Positions 37,010 to 49,100 of a DNA stretch of 64,000 nucleotides are shown here, one piece after another (within the stretch, counting starts at the first letter, position 1; each line of letters starts with the position of its first letter). Both the position numbers and the translations under genes were made by a program. Source of the DNA: Mesodorylaimus sp. YZB2_4. Taxonomy: Eukaryota > Nematoda > Enoplea > Dorylaimida > Dorylaimidae. Where the stretch lies: positions 150,819-214,818 of the forward strand of contig JASANH010000793.1 in assembly GCA_030248295.1 (NCBI GenBank). The letters run 5' to 3'. Under the pieces are notes generated by a model, which ran no database searches, was not told the DNA's origin, and saw nothing but the letters and a program-made list of their open reading frames with translations.

Positions 37010-37115
37010 AAATTGTGCCTTATCGTGTGTTTAAAACTGTATAATAAACAGTTACATGACACTTTGATCGACTCGTGGAACAGTAAAGAATTTTGTGTAA
37101 AATATGTCCCTTCAC

Positions 37116-37180
37116 CCTCGAGTGCGCATAAGCGTTTGGTGGTGTGGTAAAACATGAACATGAAATGAATGAATGATCCC
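37116..37180 (+). repeat. LINE 3'-end fragment with ATGA tail
   Basis: CTCGAGTGCGCATAAGCGTT followed by GTGGTAAAACATGAACATGAAATGAATGAATG matches the 3' end of the LINE at 24.1 kb, with a different simple-repeat tail. Confidence 0.6.
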
Positions 37181-37578
37181 TCTTTCGACTTTCTACTGGC
37201 AGCATGAAATGTGTCAGTGAATGAACTGTCCTAAACTAAGGGCCCAATCATAAGCACGCGGTCTCGTATCACGATTTTCGTCTATCGATTTTTAATGAGG
37301 ATTAAAATTCGACTAGGGTACATCACTATGTGATATACCCTATCCGGTCACGTTTTGTTCGAACAAGGTTTTAATATCTTCAGGTTACTTTAAATTATTT
37401 TATGGATTTCGGCTCAACGTAGCAACGCAGTCAGTGATGCTGTTGGACTGAATTATGTGCGCACACTGTCGCTCTCATTTCGTTAGTAGTCATGGCAGCC
37501 AAGACCTCTAGTCCCAGACAATTCGAACGATCCAGGCTTCACCTTTTTCAAAGTTATGTTACCAGAAACTGTTACTTC

Positions 37579-38247
37579 CTAGTGTCTTTGTCTTTCTTCT
37601 AGGTACACTCTTACTAGCATTAAAAAGACGAAGGATTGCACAACTGCGACTATTAATTCTAATACACCAAATAATACTCCTAATAATCACCCTCCGAATC
37701 TTAATTTACAAATAAGAGATAAAAGAATATGGCCCGCCCTTATATTTGCTACAAGCCGAAAACACAAAGTAATTGGTCGTACTGATGGCCTGACCATCTC
37801 AACTATTCTCGAAAACCTAATCAAATACCAAGGGGAATTAGCTGGCATCAAAGAAGGAATACAATCTTTCTTGTTTAAAAGCAATAAGATTCTTATTCAT
37901 CAGAAACTTAAAGCTGCCCTAAAATTAAAGGCTAATGTAGTAGTTACAGGATAGCTAAAGCGTACTACAGACACCAAGTTAAATCCCCCTAAGACAATAA
38001 AAAAAAAGAAAAAAGTGATTAAAGAGCCTCCGACAGAAGGGAACAGGCTTATACCTAATATTTGAGTCACTCCTTTGTTAAAAATATCTCTTTTAACCTT
38101 TGTCAAAAGTGAAACTCTTAATACACTAACAGTGGCTATATTAAACACAGATAATTCTAGGTTAAATCTTAAAACAAAATGGCAGTAACAGTGCAAATCA
38201 AAAACATTTTTTGGATCATTTGTCTTTCCATGGACGGGAGCTTCCAT
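37579..38247 (-). pseudogene. atp6: Nuclear copy of mitochondrial atp6 (NUMT)
   Basis: ATP synthase subunit a (ATP6) forms the proton channel of mitochondrial complex V. Read on the minus strand with the invertebrate mitochondrial code (TGA = Trp), the frame is open from 38247 to the TAG at 37581-37579, about 222 codons, a normal ATP6 length. Recognisable parts are ANSPWYLI, RPITLCFRLVAN with the essential channel Arg (CGG), AGHILLSLI, and the C-terminal LELIVAVVQSFVFLMLVRVYLEE. With the standard code the frame is cut by TGA codons at 37902-37900, 37899-37897 and 37689-37687. It is surrounded by nuclear-type repeats, hence a NUMT, though an assembly chimera cannot be excluded. The intact frame implies a recent transfer. 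The first 15 or so codons may not belong to ATP6. Confidence 0.85.
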
Positions 38248-38282
38248 ATTCCAGCCTGGAGTCTTTAATTTAAAGCAGTTCG

Positions 38283-38660
38283 CGCATTAAGTGATTTCAA
38301 ATTAAAGGTATCGCTCATTGTGGAGCGACCAGTTTCAGTTTTTGATGATTTTCATGACCTGAGAAGTGCTGCTTTTAAAGTGTTTCTTGGCTTTTAAAGT
38401 GTTTCTTGGACTTAGAGTGCGCTTTAGCGTTTGTCCAATGAAGTAAATATGATGATGATGATGATATGATGAGACGAAAAAACCACGGCGAATCTAACAA
38501 AATCGATCATTTTCATCTATATAGAGCCCCTAATTGACCAGCGGTCACTCTTTTTACAAATCCGAGTACCGATTCTTATTGCAATGCGAAGTCGAATATT
38601 AAGCCCGTGTGCGCGGCACAAGGTAGGCAAGGCACAGCGTTTACATTTCGTGAATTTGTT
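38283..38660 (+). repeat. Inverted repeat, left arm (interrupted)
   Basis: Blocks such as GTATCGCTCATTGTGGAGCG, ATTTTCATC-TATATAGAGC and TTTTTACAAATCCGAGTACC are diverged reverse complements of 40740-40960. The arm is split by the LINE 3'-end fragment at about 38369-38473. One frame across both arms reads VERPVxVFDxFxDL, so the repeat may be an old gene or exon duplication. Confidence 0.7.
38369..38475 (+). mobile_element. LINE 3'-end insertion with (GAT)n tail
   Basis: About 105 bp absent from the opposite arm at the matching point (AGAAG/AAAGAACC). It carries TTAGAGTGCGC, TTAGCGTTTG and GTAAATATGATGATGATGATG, the 3' end shared with the LINE at 24.1 kb, and a 17-bp direct duplication of TTTAAAGTGTTTCTTGG at its 5' side. 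Confidence 0.65.
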
Positions 38661-40554
38661 TCACATTCGATATGCCGCAAAGGTGTTTAGTTCGGTATTT
38701 GCAGTTTTGGAAGAGATATTGGTTCTCGATCGGATTTATTTTCATTGCGAAAGGACAACAAGCGGCGGACAACTTGGCTGAAGAAATCTGCATGAGGAAG
38801 ATATTTAACTAGTAAGCAAGAACCGTGTTGTTTGCATATTGCATTTCGAAGATCAGTACTTGGCCGAACAGTGTTACTCTTACGAAAGGATGCTGTTACG
38901 ACCAGGTTGGGCCCCAATTACCCATGCGGGTAAGTCTTTGATTTTCATAGAGAGTGCGAGGAGAGGATATTGGTTCTGGGCGCAGATTTATTTTAGACCT
39001 TTATCGTTTTCATTCTTTACTGTACCTTATGGGATGCCATAATCAATCATGGAGTAGCGAAGCTAAAAGTATTCATACATAGCACTGTAGTTACATCTGC
39101 CGGCAGACTTTAAAATAAAAAAATTCTGGGAAAGTTGCACCTTTTTGCGGCGGAGCTGTTCTTGGTGACAGAGGCTCTATGGCCTCAGGATTGCCCTTAC
39201 GTGGTTTGAATGATGTCACGAGCGTTAGCGTGCAGGTTATCTGATTATGAGTGCGTACAGTCTTGGGCTTCTTTGAACTGCCTCCTTCAAGGTGCAAACT
39301 ACATGCGACCGTATAGCCAAGAGATGACTGCATGTTGTAAAGATAAATATTCTTACAGGAGCCAGTACAAGCTGCCGTTGGTCAATCTAGTCGACAATCT
39401 GCTGATTCTGACGCTCAGGGCTGTTCGACTTCGATCACAAGATCGTGCTTTGGTGCCATTCGATTAGAATTCGATTTTCTCCTTAGGCGAGGACATATTG
39501 ATTCGCTCAAAGCTTAATCGTTCACGCTTTTCTGTGCGCCATTAGTGAATCATTGGATAAAAAAAGGTTGTCGCAGACTCACACGATCGTTCCTGCCTGA
39601 AAGCCATTGGTCTGCCTTTGAGCGTCCAAACCGTCTGACAATGCTGGAGCGGGACTATCGCTGATGTAGTGAGGAAACTGATGAGGTTTTGGGGACTGAG
39701 TTCTAGTAAGCTGAGCTGAGTTGACCCCTGTGCTAAATGTTCACAAGATTATTACCATATTCGGTGAATTGTTTTGCTTATTGTAGAGATGAAGCTTATT
39801 GTTAATGCGAATCTTCTAGGATGTTCCAGTACTTCCTTCTCATATCATCACAATGAAAAATCAAGTTAGCTTAATCAGTCATTTTCATCATCACTATTGA
39901 CATTGAGCGCTCCCTTATCTCCACTCGCGTGATCCCAGCTGGGCGTAATCCTTGTGCGGCGCATTGCAAGGATTCCCAAGCCTACAAAAATCAACACGAG
40001 CGAAAACGGGCACAAACAGGATGGGGATGCCTAGGCAGGAAGATTTCGTCGAGGTCTCATCTGTCGAACTCCTTCCACAATACGCGAACAAAGGGGCATT
40101 TTGCTCACGAAGTACTTCGGCCCTCCCTAGCATTTTCTGTAAAAGAAGAGGAAAGCCTGGAGCTCGCCATTTCGTCAAGACATTTGGGAGGAGGGGATGT
40201 AAAAGGTCAGAGATGAAGGAAATGAAGTTTCGCGGCCTCTTACCTGCGGTGCCAAGCCTCGTTCGTGTAACAGCAGCATCGATGATTCAGTGTTTATGAG
40301 GCGATCGTCATCGATTCTTGCACTCAGTACATCGTTTGTCCTATGGGAAAACTAACTTCACGCAATCGAGAACGCTGTTGATGATAAGAAAAATGCAGAC
40401 TTAGCCATTCACCTGTGTTTCGCAGCAAACCGTCTTCTCCTCTCATCCAGCAGTTGCCATGAGCGTTCATTTTCCCCTGGAGGCTCGAGCTTATAAGATT
40501 CTCCAGCGAAAGATGATAGTCGTTTGGCATCTGCATGCCTTCTGAAATTTTCGT
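38661..40554. other. Spacer of the inverted repeat, no gene recognised
   Basis: Several overlapping frames of about 100 codons at 39.9-40.3 kb, but no domain or splice model that I can support. Confidence 0.35.
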
Positions 40555-40960
40555 TCACAACGGCGTCCATTTTTGTAAAGCATCAATACTGTAGTTTTCC
40601 AAGAGCTTGGAAAAGAATTTCAGAGCGGAAATCGATATTTTTTCGAAATGCGAAATCAATCGCACCCCATAAGGTACGTCACCTATCACTAATTTCGCTG
40701 AAAAAAAGGAAGAAGACAGACAGCCTGGCTGCCTACCTTGTGGCGCGCACAATGGCTTAATTCGATTTCGCATTGCAATAAGAGTCGGTACTCGGATTTG
40801 TAAAAAGAGTGACCCCTGGTCAATTAGGAGCTCTATATCGATGAAAATGATTGATTTTGTTAGACTCGCCATGGTTCTTTCTTCTAAGATCGTAAAAATG
40901 ATCAAAAACTGGCACTGGTCGCTCCACAATGAACGATACCTTTAAGGAATTTGTTTATGA
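40555..40960 (-). repeat. Inverted repeat, right arm
   Basis: Uninterrupted partner of 38283-38660. The minus strand also has an open frame beginning MASLTKSIIFIDIELLIDQG with a possible small intron (CAAG|GTAGGC to TTTTTTTCAG) and an end at the TGA at 40555, but no known family. Strong similarity to the left arm is seen only for about 40740-40960. Confidence 0.6.
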
Positions 40961-42100
40961 AAGAGCCGGTAATCTGTAGCAGGCTATGAGTTACGTCCGT
41001 TTTATAGATATATAGGTACGGCGCACCTACTCGATGTCGGTGGTAGGACTTTCTCAGAGATATCAAACCTAAACATACTACTGACACCTCTCGCGATTCA
41101 CGTTGGCGCTAGGGGCAAAAAATCCAGTTAGTCCGATTTTAGTGATCTACGACACTCTCACCACGCGTGGAGCATAATGTAAAATATGGGTTATCCCTGG
41201 GCACACACCATGCAAACTGACTAAATTGTGAGATCGCTATCCTAAAACTCCATTCTGAATATCATTGGGATGATGTCACCTTCATAATGAAAACAGATCA
41301 TAAGTCAAAAATTTTATATAAGTAAATACTTTATAATTTTATATTCTATAATTAGCGCTGCTAGCGCGAGCCAAGATGTACAGTATGCAACTCAACTGGC
41401 AGCAACATGACCCCGACCTGTAAGCGAAGGGTAAAAGAAGCGTCGGTTGCTCGCCTTCAGATAAATGTCACTCCCGCATGTAGCGCATCTCATTGTCTTA
41501 TCCAACGTGCAACTTTCCACTATCCGTGCTGTAACTACGACTTACTCACAATATACACGAATACACAGGTCCAGGTTAACCTTATTTTCCCCACAGAATT
41601 CTTAATTGTTCAAGTCTTCCGAAAAAGCTAGACGTAAAAAATACGCAATAATCGACTTTAGGAGATACTCGCCAAAGGGGTTCACACAAGTGGAGGCACC
41701 ACAGCTGAGCCTATTGCTGCAGCAGGTCCCGCAACCGTAATGTGTGTCCTCAAAATTTCCAGGCCGCCTCCTGTTACCGATAGAACCAAACTTGTAATTT
41801 GCTAGCTCAAGCTATGATCTATTTCAAGTCTGGCAGATGATTGATTTTGGAACATAGAAGACAGGAAACAAAGCGTACTATAAACTTTTGTTTTTGACTT
41901 GAATATGCAGGCATGCCTCAAAAAACAGCTCACCTCTGAGGTTACAAAACTTGCTTCCTGCGGCAGGACATAAACTTGTTGACTAGTCATCCTCAGCCTT
42001 TCCTGCTGCTGCGCTGTGCTGAACGGCTTCCTGTAACAAAAAAGGATTTTAGATCCAGCGAGTTCGCTCTTTCAGCTGAAGTTTATAAAACACTCAGGAT
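40961..42100. other. Intergenic, no gene recognised
   Basis: Short chance frames only. It approaches the 5' boundary of the inverted receptor duplication. Confidence 0.35.
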
Positions 42101-42549
42101 GGACAAAGTTCATGGTACTTTTGTTGCAGCACCAGAATAAGAAGCTGTAAAATATAATGTTGCGACATAATTAGAAAAACAAATTGTGATGGACATAGCA
42201 AAGTCTGCACAGCAGTCTACGCAGCCTGTAATTTTTGGACGTCTGGAATCGGTAAAGCGTACTCCCGGGGCGGTTCTACTGATACATTATCTGCCTCCTC
42301 AAAAAACTGAGCCCGCCTACTATTCATTGTGCCATACCCGATAGAGTTGCGATCTTATTATAGTCGGGATGCCTACCTACCTTCTGTCAAAAACGTGCTA
42401 AATGTCATGGAATACTTACTCGTACCCGCCAAGCCTCGACGCCATGTCTCTTTATTCAGACAGTACAGTAGAGGCCTACAGACAATGATGTCCGTTTTTA
42501 TACGCCTGATTCTTTCTAGCGTGCAGACCTAAACCAGCTGTGAGCCTAA
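42100..42549 (+). repeat. 5' flank of receptor copy B
   Basis: Reverse complement of the flank of copy A (34.6-35.0 kb). It includes the complement of ATTATGTCGCAACATTATAT and TTTTTATACGCCTGATTC, and stops at the MITE insertion. Confidence 0.8.
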
Positions 42550-42584
42550 TACAGTCGATTCCAATTATAATCACACCGGATAAT

Positions 42585-42766
42585 TGTAGAGGTATTGACT
42601 AACCTAGACTAGTTCTTGATTTGCATTGATACTAACCTGCTGTTTTGTGTGTGCCTTTGGTGGCCCTCTCATGATCAGTCGGGAATCGGGCCGCCTTAGT
42701 AAACGGCTGCTTTCGTATCGCGTCCTGGGTCGCCCCTCTATCGCGTGGCAGGGCGGCCAGTTCACA
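42585..42766 (+). repeat. 5' LTR of gypsy element (182 bp)
   Basis: Starts TGTAGAGGTATTGAC, ends GGCCAGTTCACA. It differs from the 3' LTR at two positions only (TTTGGTGG here, TTCGGGGG there). Preceded by the target duplication TAAT (42581-42584). Confidence 0.96.
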
Positions 42767-42767
42767 G

Positions 42768-42782
42768 TGGTGCGTCGGCCCG
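42768..42782 (+). promoter_or_regulatory. Primer binding site, tRNA-Gly-like
   Basis: TGGTGCGTCGGCC begins one base after the LTR and is complementary to a tRNA 3' end GGCCGACGCACCA, as found in glycine tRNAs with GCC anticodon. The tRNA identity is inferred from general knowledge of tRNA-Gly ends. Confidence 0.7.
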
Positions 42783-43110
42783 GTTATCATCAGATACTGC
42801 TTCTGCTTTTTTCGTTTCAGGCCACTCGATATCCTACGGCCGGGGCTGTTCTATCGATCGAGAGAATCCACGAAATCGCTGAAATCGATTCTACCGTCAC
42901 CTCAAGTCTCGCGTTCACCTTGGGCCGATATTTTTGGTATCGCCCGTCGATCGTCTTGCTCTTAACAGCCGGTGGCTGGCTGTTCCCAGGTATGACAAGA
43001 ATTTCTTACTGAGCGTAGTGGCGACCAGTGAGGCGCAGGCTATTTCGGGAAGACCTAACCTATCAGCGCTGGACTATTATCAGCTTGTTTTTGGCATTAC
43101 TCCGGCGTCA

Positions 43111-46100
43111 ATGGCGCACGCTCTGGATCTCAGTATGAACGCCAGGTTGGCAGGACAGGCTCAGCAGGCCGAGGGAGATGGCGATGGTTCGAATATCGTG
43201 CTAGGTCCTGATGACGTAGACCTGGGCCAAGAGTATTTTCTTCGGGACTTGCATCGTTTACCTTTGCGGTACCTCGTTTACTACTGCGAGCATAGGGGCA
43301 TCTCTATGGACCATCTCTTAGACAGTTCTCGTGTGGGTCGTGATGAATTGATTGTGCGTATCCGTGCACAGGTTCGAGATGCTTTGCTTCGAATTAATCC
43401 GGTTCTTCCAGTGAATGATTCCGTTTTGGATGGGTGTAGGTTCGATATCTTGTACTCGGAAGCACCAGCACACGATAGCCAGCCGATTCGTGATCGCTAT
43501 CCATCGCAAGTTAGTAGTGTCGCACATACTCCCGCTCGTGACTCCTTGATGAACCTGAAAGGCGACTTGTTGGGTTCAGATCAAGAGCGTCTTGGGGACC
43601 AGGCTCAGTTTCGAGAAGAACAGCCAGTGCGTACGTCACCACCCGTCACGCGTCGTGAGGCCGACCAGCTCCGCCCATCGATCGAAGAGAACATACGTCA
43701 GTTGACCCAGCTTCATCAGGCTCATTGTAAGCAGAAGGAACTCGAGAGTGAAATTCGTGATTTGAAAGCTCGTTTGGCTCAACAGCAGGTTGCTGATCAG
43801 CGCAGCAGTAGTCGTGGGTCGGACAACAAAGATCGCATACCACATTCGCAGCTTCCAGAATCGTTGCTTCCGTATGTTCTTCAGCCAACAGTGGCTACGC
43901 AACAGCCGAAGGCTGATCCGTCGAGTGTACCTACAGCATCAGTTGCTCCTAAATCGTTCCGCCCAATCAAGCCAGAGGTTCCTCCTTTCGAGAATCTACC
44001 TACGCAAGACTTCAGGGGATGGCTGGTTGCTTATGAGAATGGCGCATCCATGATGGAGTGGACCGATAATGATCGTGTTCGCGGATTGTACTTGTATCTC
44101 CGAGGTCAACCATTGATTGATTTCTCTGAATGGCCGGATAGCGAGCGATCTGGTTGGAAAGTGGTTCGAGACCGTCTTCGTCGCTTGTACATCCGCGAGG
44201 ACACAGAACAGACTCGCGTCGATGCATTTCGTAACAAGAAGCAGGGTCCATCCGAGTCAGTTCAAGAATTTGCATCACAGCTTCAGACCTTGGCTTCGAA
44301 AGCATATCCGGATGTGCCGTCATCAGTTCGTGACAAAATGATTCGGGACACCATGCGTGTGAATCTTCGCTCAGATATTGCTGACCGGGTTGCACAGGAT
44401 CGAATACGTAACAATTACACGCTCGATGAGTTAATAAATGCAGCACGACATTGGGAATCATATTTGAAATCACGTCACAGTGCGTCATCAGCTTCGGCGC
44501 AGATGATTTTGCCACCTTCGTATGGTTCTCCAGCAGCACAGCTTGATGCAGTTTCTGGCGATATCTCATCTGCACAGTATTGTCGACAAGTTGGTGCTGA
44601 TCGGCAGCAACCGTTGGGTTACCAGCATTGTTTTACGTGTAATCGACCTGGTCACGTCAGTCGAAACTGCCCTAATCAGCGACAACCTCCTCCGCCGCTT
44701 CATCCGACATGCAGGTACTGCAAACAAACGGGTCACGTCATCGACCAGTGCCCTTCCCGACGGCCTTGCCCAGAGTGTAATCAGTTTGGTCACAGTCGAC
44801 GTTCTTGTCCTCATTCGCGTGGTACCCAGGGGAGACGAGACTCGTGCGTTTATACGTCCGATGGACGAGCCTCTTCGTATCAGCGCTATCAACAACCAGC
44901 TCCGTCTCATCAGCCTACAGCATCGGCACCTCCTCTGGATGCTGTCGAAACGCAGCAATCGGGTCGTTTGAGCATGTTTTCTGGCGTCGTACGTCCACCG
45001 CAGTCTTCTCGAGTACCAGCTTCTTTGGCACAAGCAGTCATCTCGCATACGTATGGTGTCAATTATGAGAAATCATCTGGTGCTGTGGCAAAGTTGGTCT
45101 CGTCTCCAGAAGTGTCAGTTCTGATCAATGGTGCCTCTGTCGTAGCCTTAATCGATACTGGCGCTGAGCTTTCATTGGTCCACGTCGACGTCTTACATCG
45201 TGGAAACGCGCCTATCAAGTTGTTCAAGGGTTTGTGGAGTTGCAAAGCAGCAACTGGAGACGAAGTTCCACTTTTGGGTGTTGCCTTAGTTGGTCTAACA
45301 TTCGGCGAAATGACAATTGAATGGCCCGTCCACGTCATGTGCGGTAGTTATCGCGGTGCAATTATTGGCTCCGATTTTTTGCATGCATTTGGTGCTGAAA
45401 TTTCTTACGGTTCAAGTACCGTGCGCTGCACGAAAGTACCTCTGGAAGGGGAGTCAGTTCTATTTGTGCAACCAGATTTGTGTCGTGCATCAGCTTATGT
45501 TCGTCTCATGCGGCTGTCAGCTGAACCATTGTCGATACCTCCTCGCAGTCAAAAGATTTTCACGGCTACAGTTGACTCAGCGTTGAAAGAATCGTTGGTT
45601 TTCACACCTGATCCATCGTTTGAGAAGCAGTATGGCGTGGCCATACCTACCGAATTAGTTGAACCGGACTCTAATGGGCACATTCCAATATGCATCACCA
45701 ATTTTCGTGACTCAGAGTTGCTCGTTTCGGATAACATGCGCTGTAGTACAGTGGAGCCAGCAGCGTATATCGAAGGGGAGCATTTGAATGTGAATAGGGA
45801 TGTGAGCCTACCTCCAAAGTCGGTCTTGGCTCTTCTTCGTTCGCGTTTTGGACTTGACGCCATCACAAGGTCGTCAGTGACTGCTCTTACGCGCGGTGCG
45901 CAGACTCGTTTATGTTCTGGCGAAGACGACACGGCGGAACGACACGCTCAAGAACTGGCGCAACGTTATCAGGAACCACCAAAGTCAGTATCTCCGCCTG
46001 AGGTTCAGGACTCGACTCGAGTTGATCATCTTCGTCCAAAATTTGATATTTCATCTGATTGCTTGACTGAGGAGGAGCGCGTTAAGATCTCGAACTTGCT

Positions 46101-49100
46101 ATGTCGAAACGCGGATATCTTTGCTGAATCAGATGTAGACTTGGGCTGCATGCCTGGCGTTCACCATTACATCGATACTGGTGACGCAGCGCCCATTCGA
46201 CGATCACCATATCGTGTACCGCAAGCCAAACGTGAAGAGCTACAACGTCAAATCGCAGATGGCTTAAGGACAGGTGTAATGCAGCACTCATGTAGTGATT
46301 GGGCAGCTCCGGCTATCTTGGTTAAGAAAGCTGACTCATCTTGGCGTTTTTGCGTCGATTACAGAGCTCTAAATGCGGTGACCAAGAAAGACGTTTTCCC
46401 CTTGCCACGTATCGAAGATTTGTTGGATCGCTTGCAGGGAAGTGTCATCTTTAGCGTTTGTGATATGCAATCCGGGTACTGGCAAATTCCTTTAGACCCG
46501 CGATCTCGTGAGAAAACAGCCTTCATCTGTGAATTTGGTTTGTTCGAATGGACTCGCATGCCTTTTGGCCTGACCAATGCTCCAGCCACTTTTGCTCGTG
46601 CGGTGGATTTCCTACTAGCTGGTCTGACATGGAGACAATGTCTGGCGTATTTGGATGATATTATCATATTTTCACAATCTGTCGATCATCATATGGAAGA
46701 TCTACAAGTGGTATTTGACCGTATTCGAGGGGCTAACTTGAAGCTGAAGCCTACCAAATGCCACTTTGGGCGCGCTGAAGTACCATTTCTAGGCCACATT
46801 GTCAGTCGTCATGGAATTCGGCCGGATCCAGAAACTACAGCACCTCTTCGTAATATGCCGGAACCAACCGACAGCAGGACATTGAGTACGTTCCTGGGGT
46901 TGGCTAACCATTATCGTCGTTTTGTCAAGGGATTTGCTTCGCTCGCGGCGCCCTTGTTTCACCTTCAGAAAAAGAAAGTGCCTTTCGTGTGGACTGAAGA
47001 ATGTTCCCGATCTTTTGTCACCCTTCGCGACATCTTACTCTCAGAACCTATTTTGCGATTCCCTGATTTCAAGTTACCGTTTTCACTCAGCACGGATGCA
47101 TCAGGAGATGGTTTGGGCGCGGTTTTGGAACAATACCATCCAGAAGACCCTAACACCCGGTGGGTAGTCGCATACGCTTCGAGAGCTCTAATCCCAGCTG
47201 AGAAGAACTACAGTGCCACAGATCGGGAAGCTCGGGCTGTCTTCTTTGGCGTTAAGAAGTTTCGCACTTATCTGTTCGGCAGACATTTCACAGTGTACAC
47301 TGATCATCGTGCATTGACTTCTTGGCATACGACTAAGGAGTTTGAAGATAGTCCACGTTGGGGTCGTTACATCGAACGCTTGCAAGGCTATGATTTTGAA
47401 GTTGTTCATCGACCGGGTCATCAAAACTGTCATGCCGACGGCTTATCTCGTCTTCCGCTTGACCACCCGTCTTCGAGCACTCATCATATCGAAAAACTGT
47501 CAGACAGTGTTCACGCCAGAGTGGCGCCTTTGGACTTTGTACCAGTCGTGGAGGAGAGCGATATAGGACTGGACGCTAGAGCATCTGACGACGAACTTGC
47601 CTTCTTGGATGACGCGTTTTTGAAGCGAGAGCAACGTTCTGACGTTTTTACAAATCGTATTGTCACGTTTTTGGAGAAGGGGGAAGACAGGGAGCGAGAT
47701 ACTGAGATGAAAAAATTGGCGGAATCGTATTTTCTGCAAGATGGGCCTGGTTCAGTCTTGCGTTTTCGTCTCACACATCGTCGACGTGGTCGCGTGATTG
47801 AAGGTTCGGCCATTGCTCTGCCTGCTAGCTTGCAACAGGAGGTGTTGGCAGCATTTCACAACGATCCACTGGCTGGACACATGGGAGAAGATCGTACTTA
47901 CTCACGTCTGGAAGGCAGAGTGTATTGGCCTTCAATGCGTAAAGATGTACACCAATACTGCAAGTCGTGCCTCATCTGTGCTCGTAGAAAGCAACCTCAT
48001 CGCTGGGGTAAAGCTCCTTTGGTTTCCATACCCGTTGGTGCTCCGTTCGAACGTGTCAGCATGGACATAGTCGGTCCTCTGAAGACGTCACGATTGGGAA
48101 ATACATACATTCTTGTCCTTATCGATGCGTTCACAAAATGGCCAGAGGCTTTTGCAATGGCAGATATGCGTGCAGAGACGGTAGCTCGTATCTTTGTTGA
48201 ACACATGGTTTGCCGGTTTGGATGCCCGCGTTCAATCTTGACCGACCTGGGTTCACAGTTTACGTCAGATCTCATGAAGAACATATGTCGATTTTTGAAT
48301 ATTCGCAAGTTGTCCACCACGGCCTATCATCCACAATGTGACGGGCAAGTGGAACGATATAACAAAGTGTTGATCGACTGCATCGCCGTCTACACGAGTG
48401 CGCATCAAGAAGACTGGGATGTCTTCATTCCTTTTGCTTTGTTCGCATTTCGCACCAGCGTGCATTCGTCGACTGGGTATTCGCCAGCTCAACTCGTGTA
48501 TGGTCGTGATTTGTCGTTTCCTATTGACCGTGTCTTTGGATTGGACGGAACTCAACAGTATTTGCATATAGATTATGTGACGCAGTTAAAGCAGCAGTTG
48601 ACAGACGCATACAGGATTGTAACGGAAGAAATCGCAAAGTCACAGCAAGCTCAAGCCAAGCAGTATAACAAATCAGTTCATCGAATACCATTCCAGATTG
48701 GATCATTGGTGATGGTCAAGAGAAACGCAGCGCCGCGAGGCTTGTCGACAAAATTACTGGATCGATTCTTGGGGCCTTATAGAATTCTTGCAATGCCTTC
48801 GCCTGTAACCGCGTGCATTCGTCCTCTACTTCAGCCTGGATCGGATAAGTTGGTTCACGTAAACCAATTGCAGCTGTTTCGTGGAGACGTGTCTGGTCGA
48901 GTACAGACACCCAGTGGCGCTGCGTCAGCATCAAGACAGGATGCGATCACGGATCATGAGACTTGCGTTGTTAGCGATCAAGACGAATGGGTAGATGTTG
49001 GAGGGGAGGAAGGAGGCATTTCTACACCTGGTGGGTTGACAGCCTTTCCTCCTGGCTCGTTAGTTTGGGCGAAGATGAGACATGTACCATGGTGGCCTGC

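Noticed and set aside
38449-38475. (GAT)n microsatellite as an independent feature
   Set aside because: Better explained as the tail of the LINE 3' fragment.
39929-40299. Two overlapping frames of about 100 codons
   Set aside because: Both lack recognisable features and overlap in different frames; no splice model supported.
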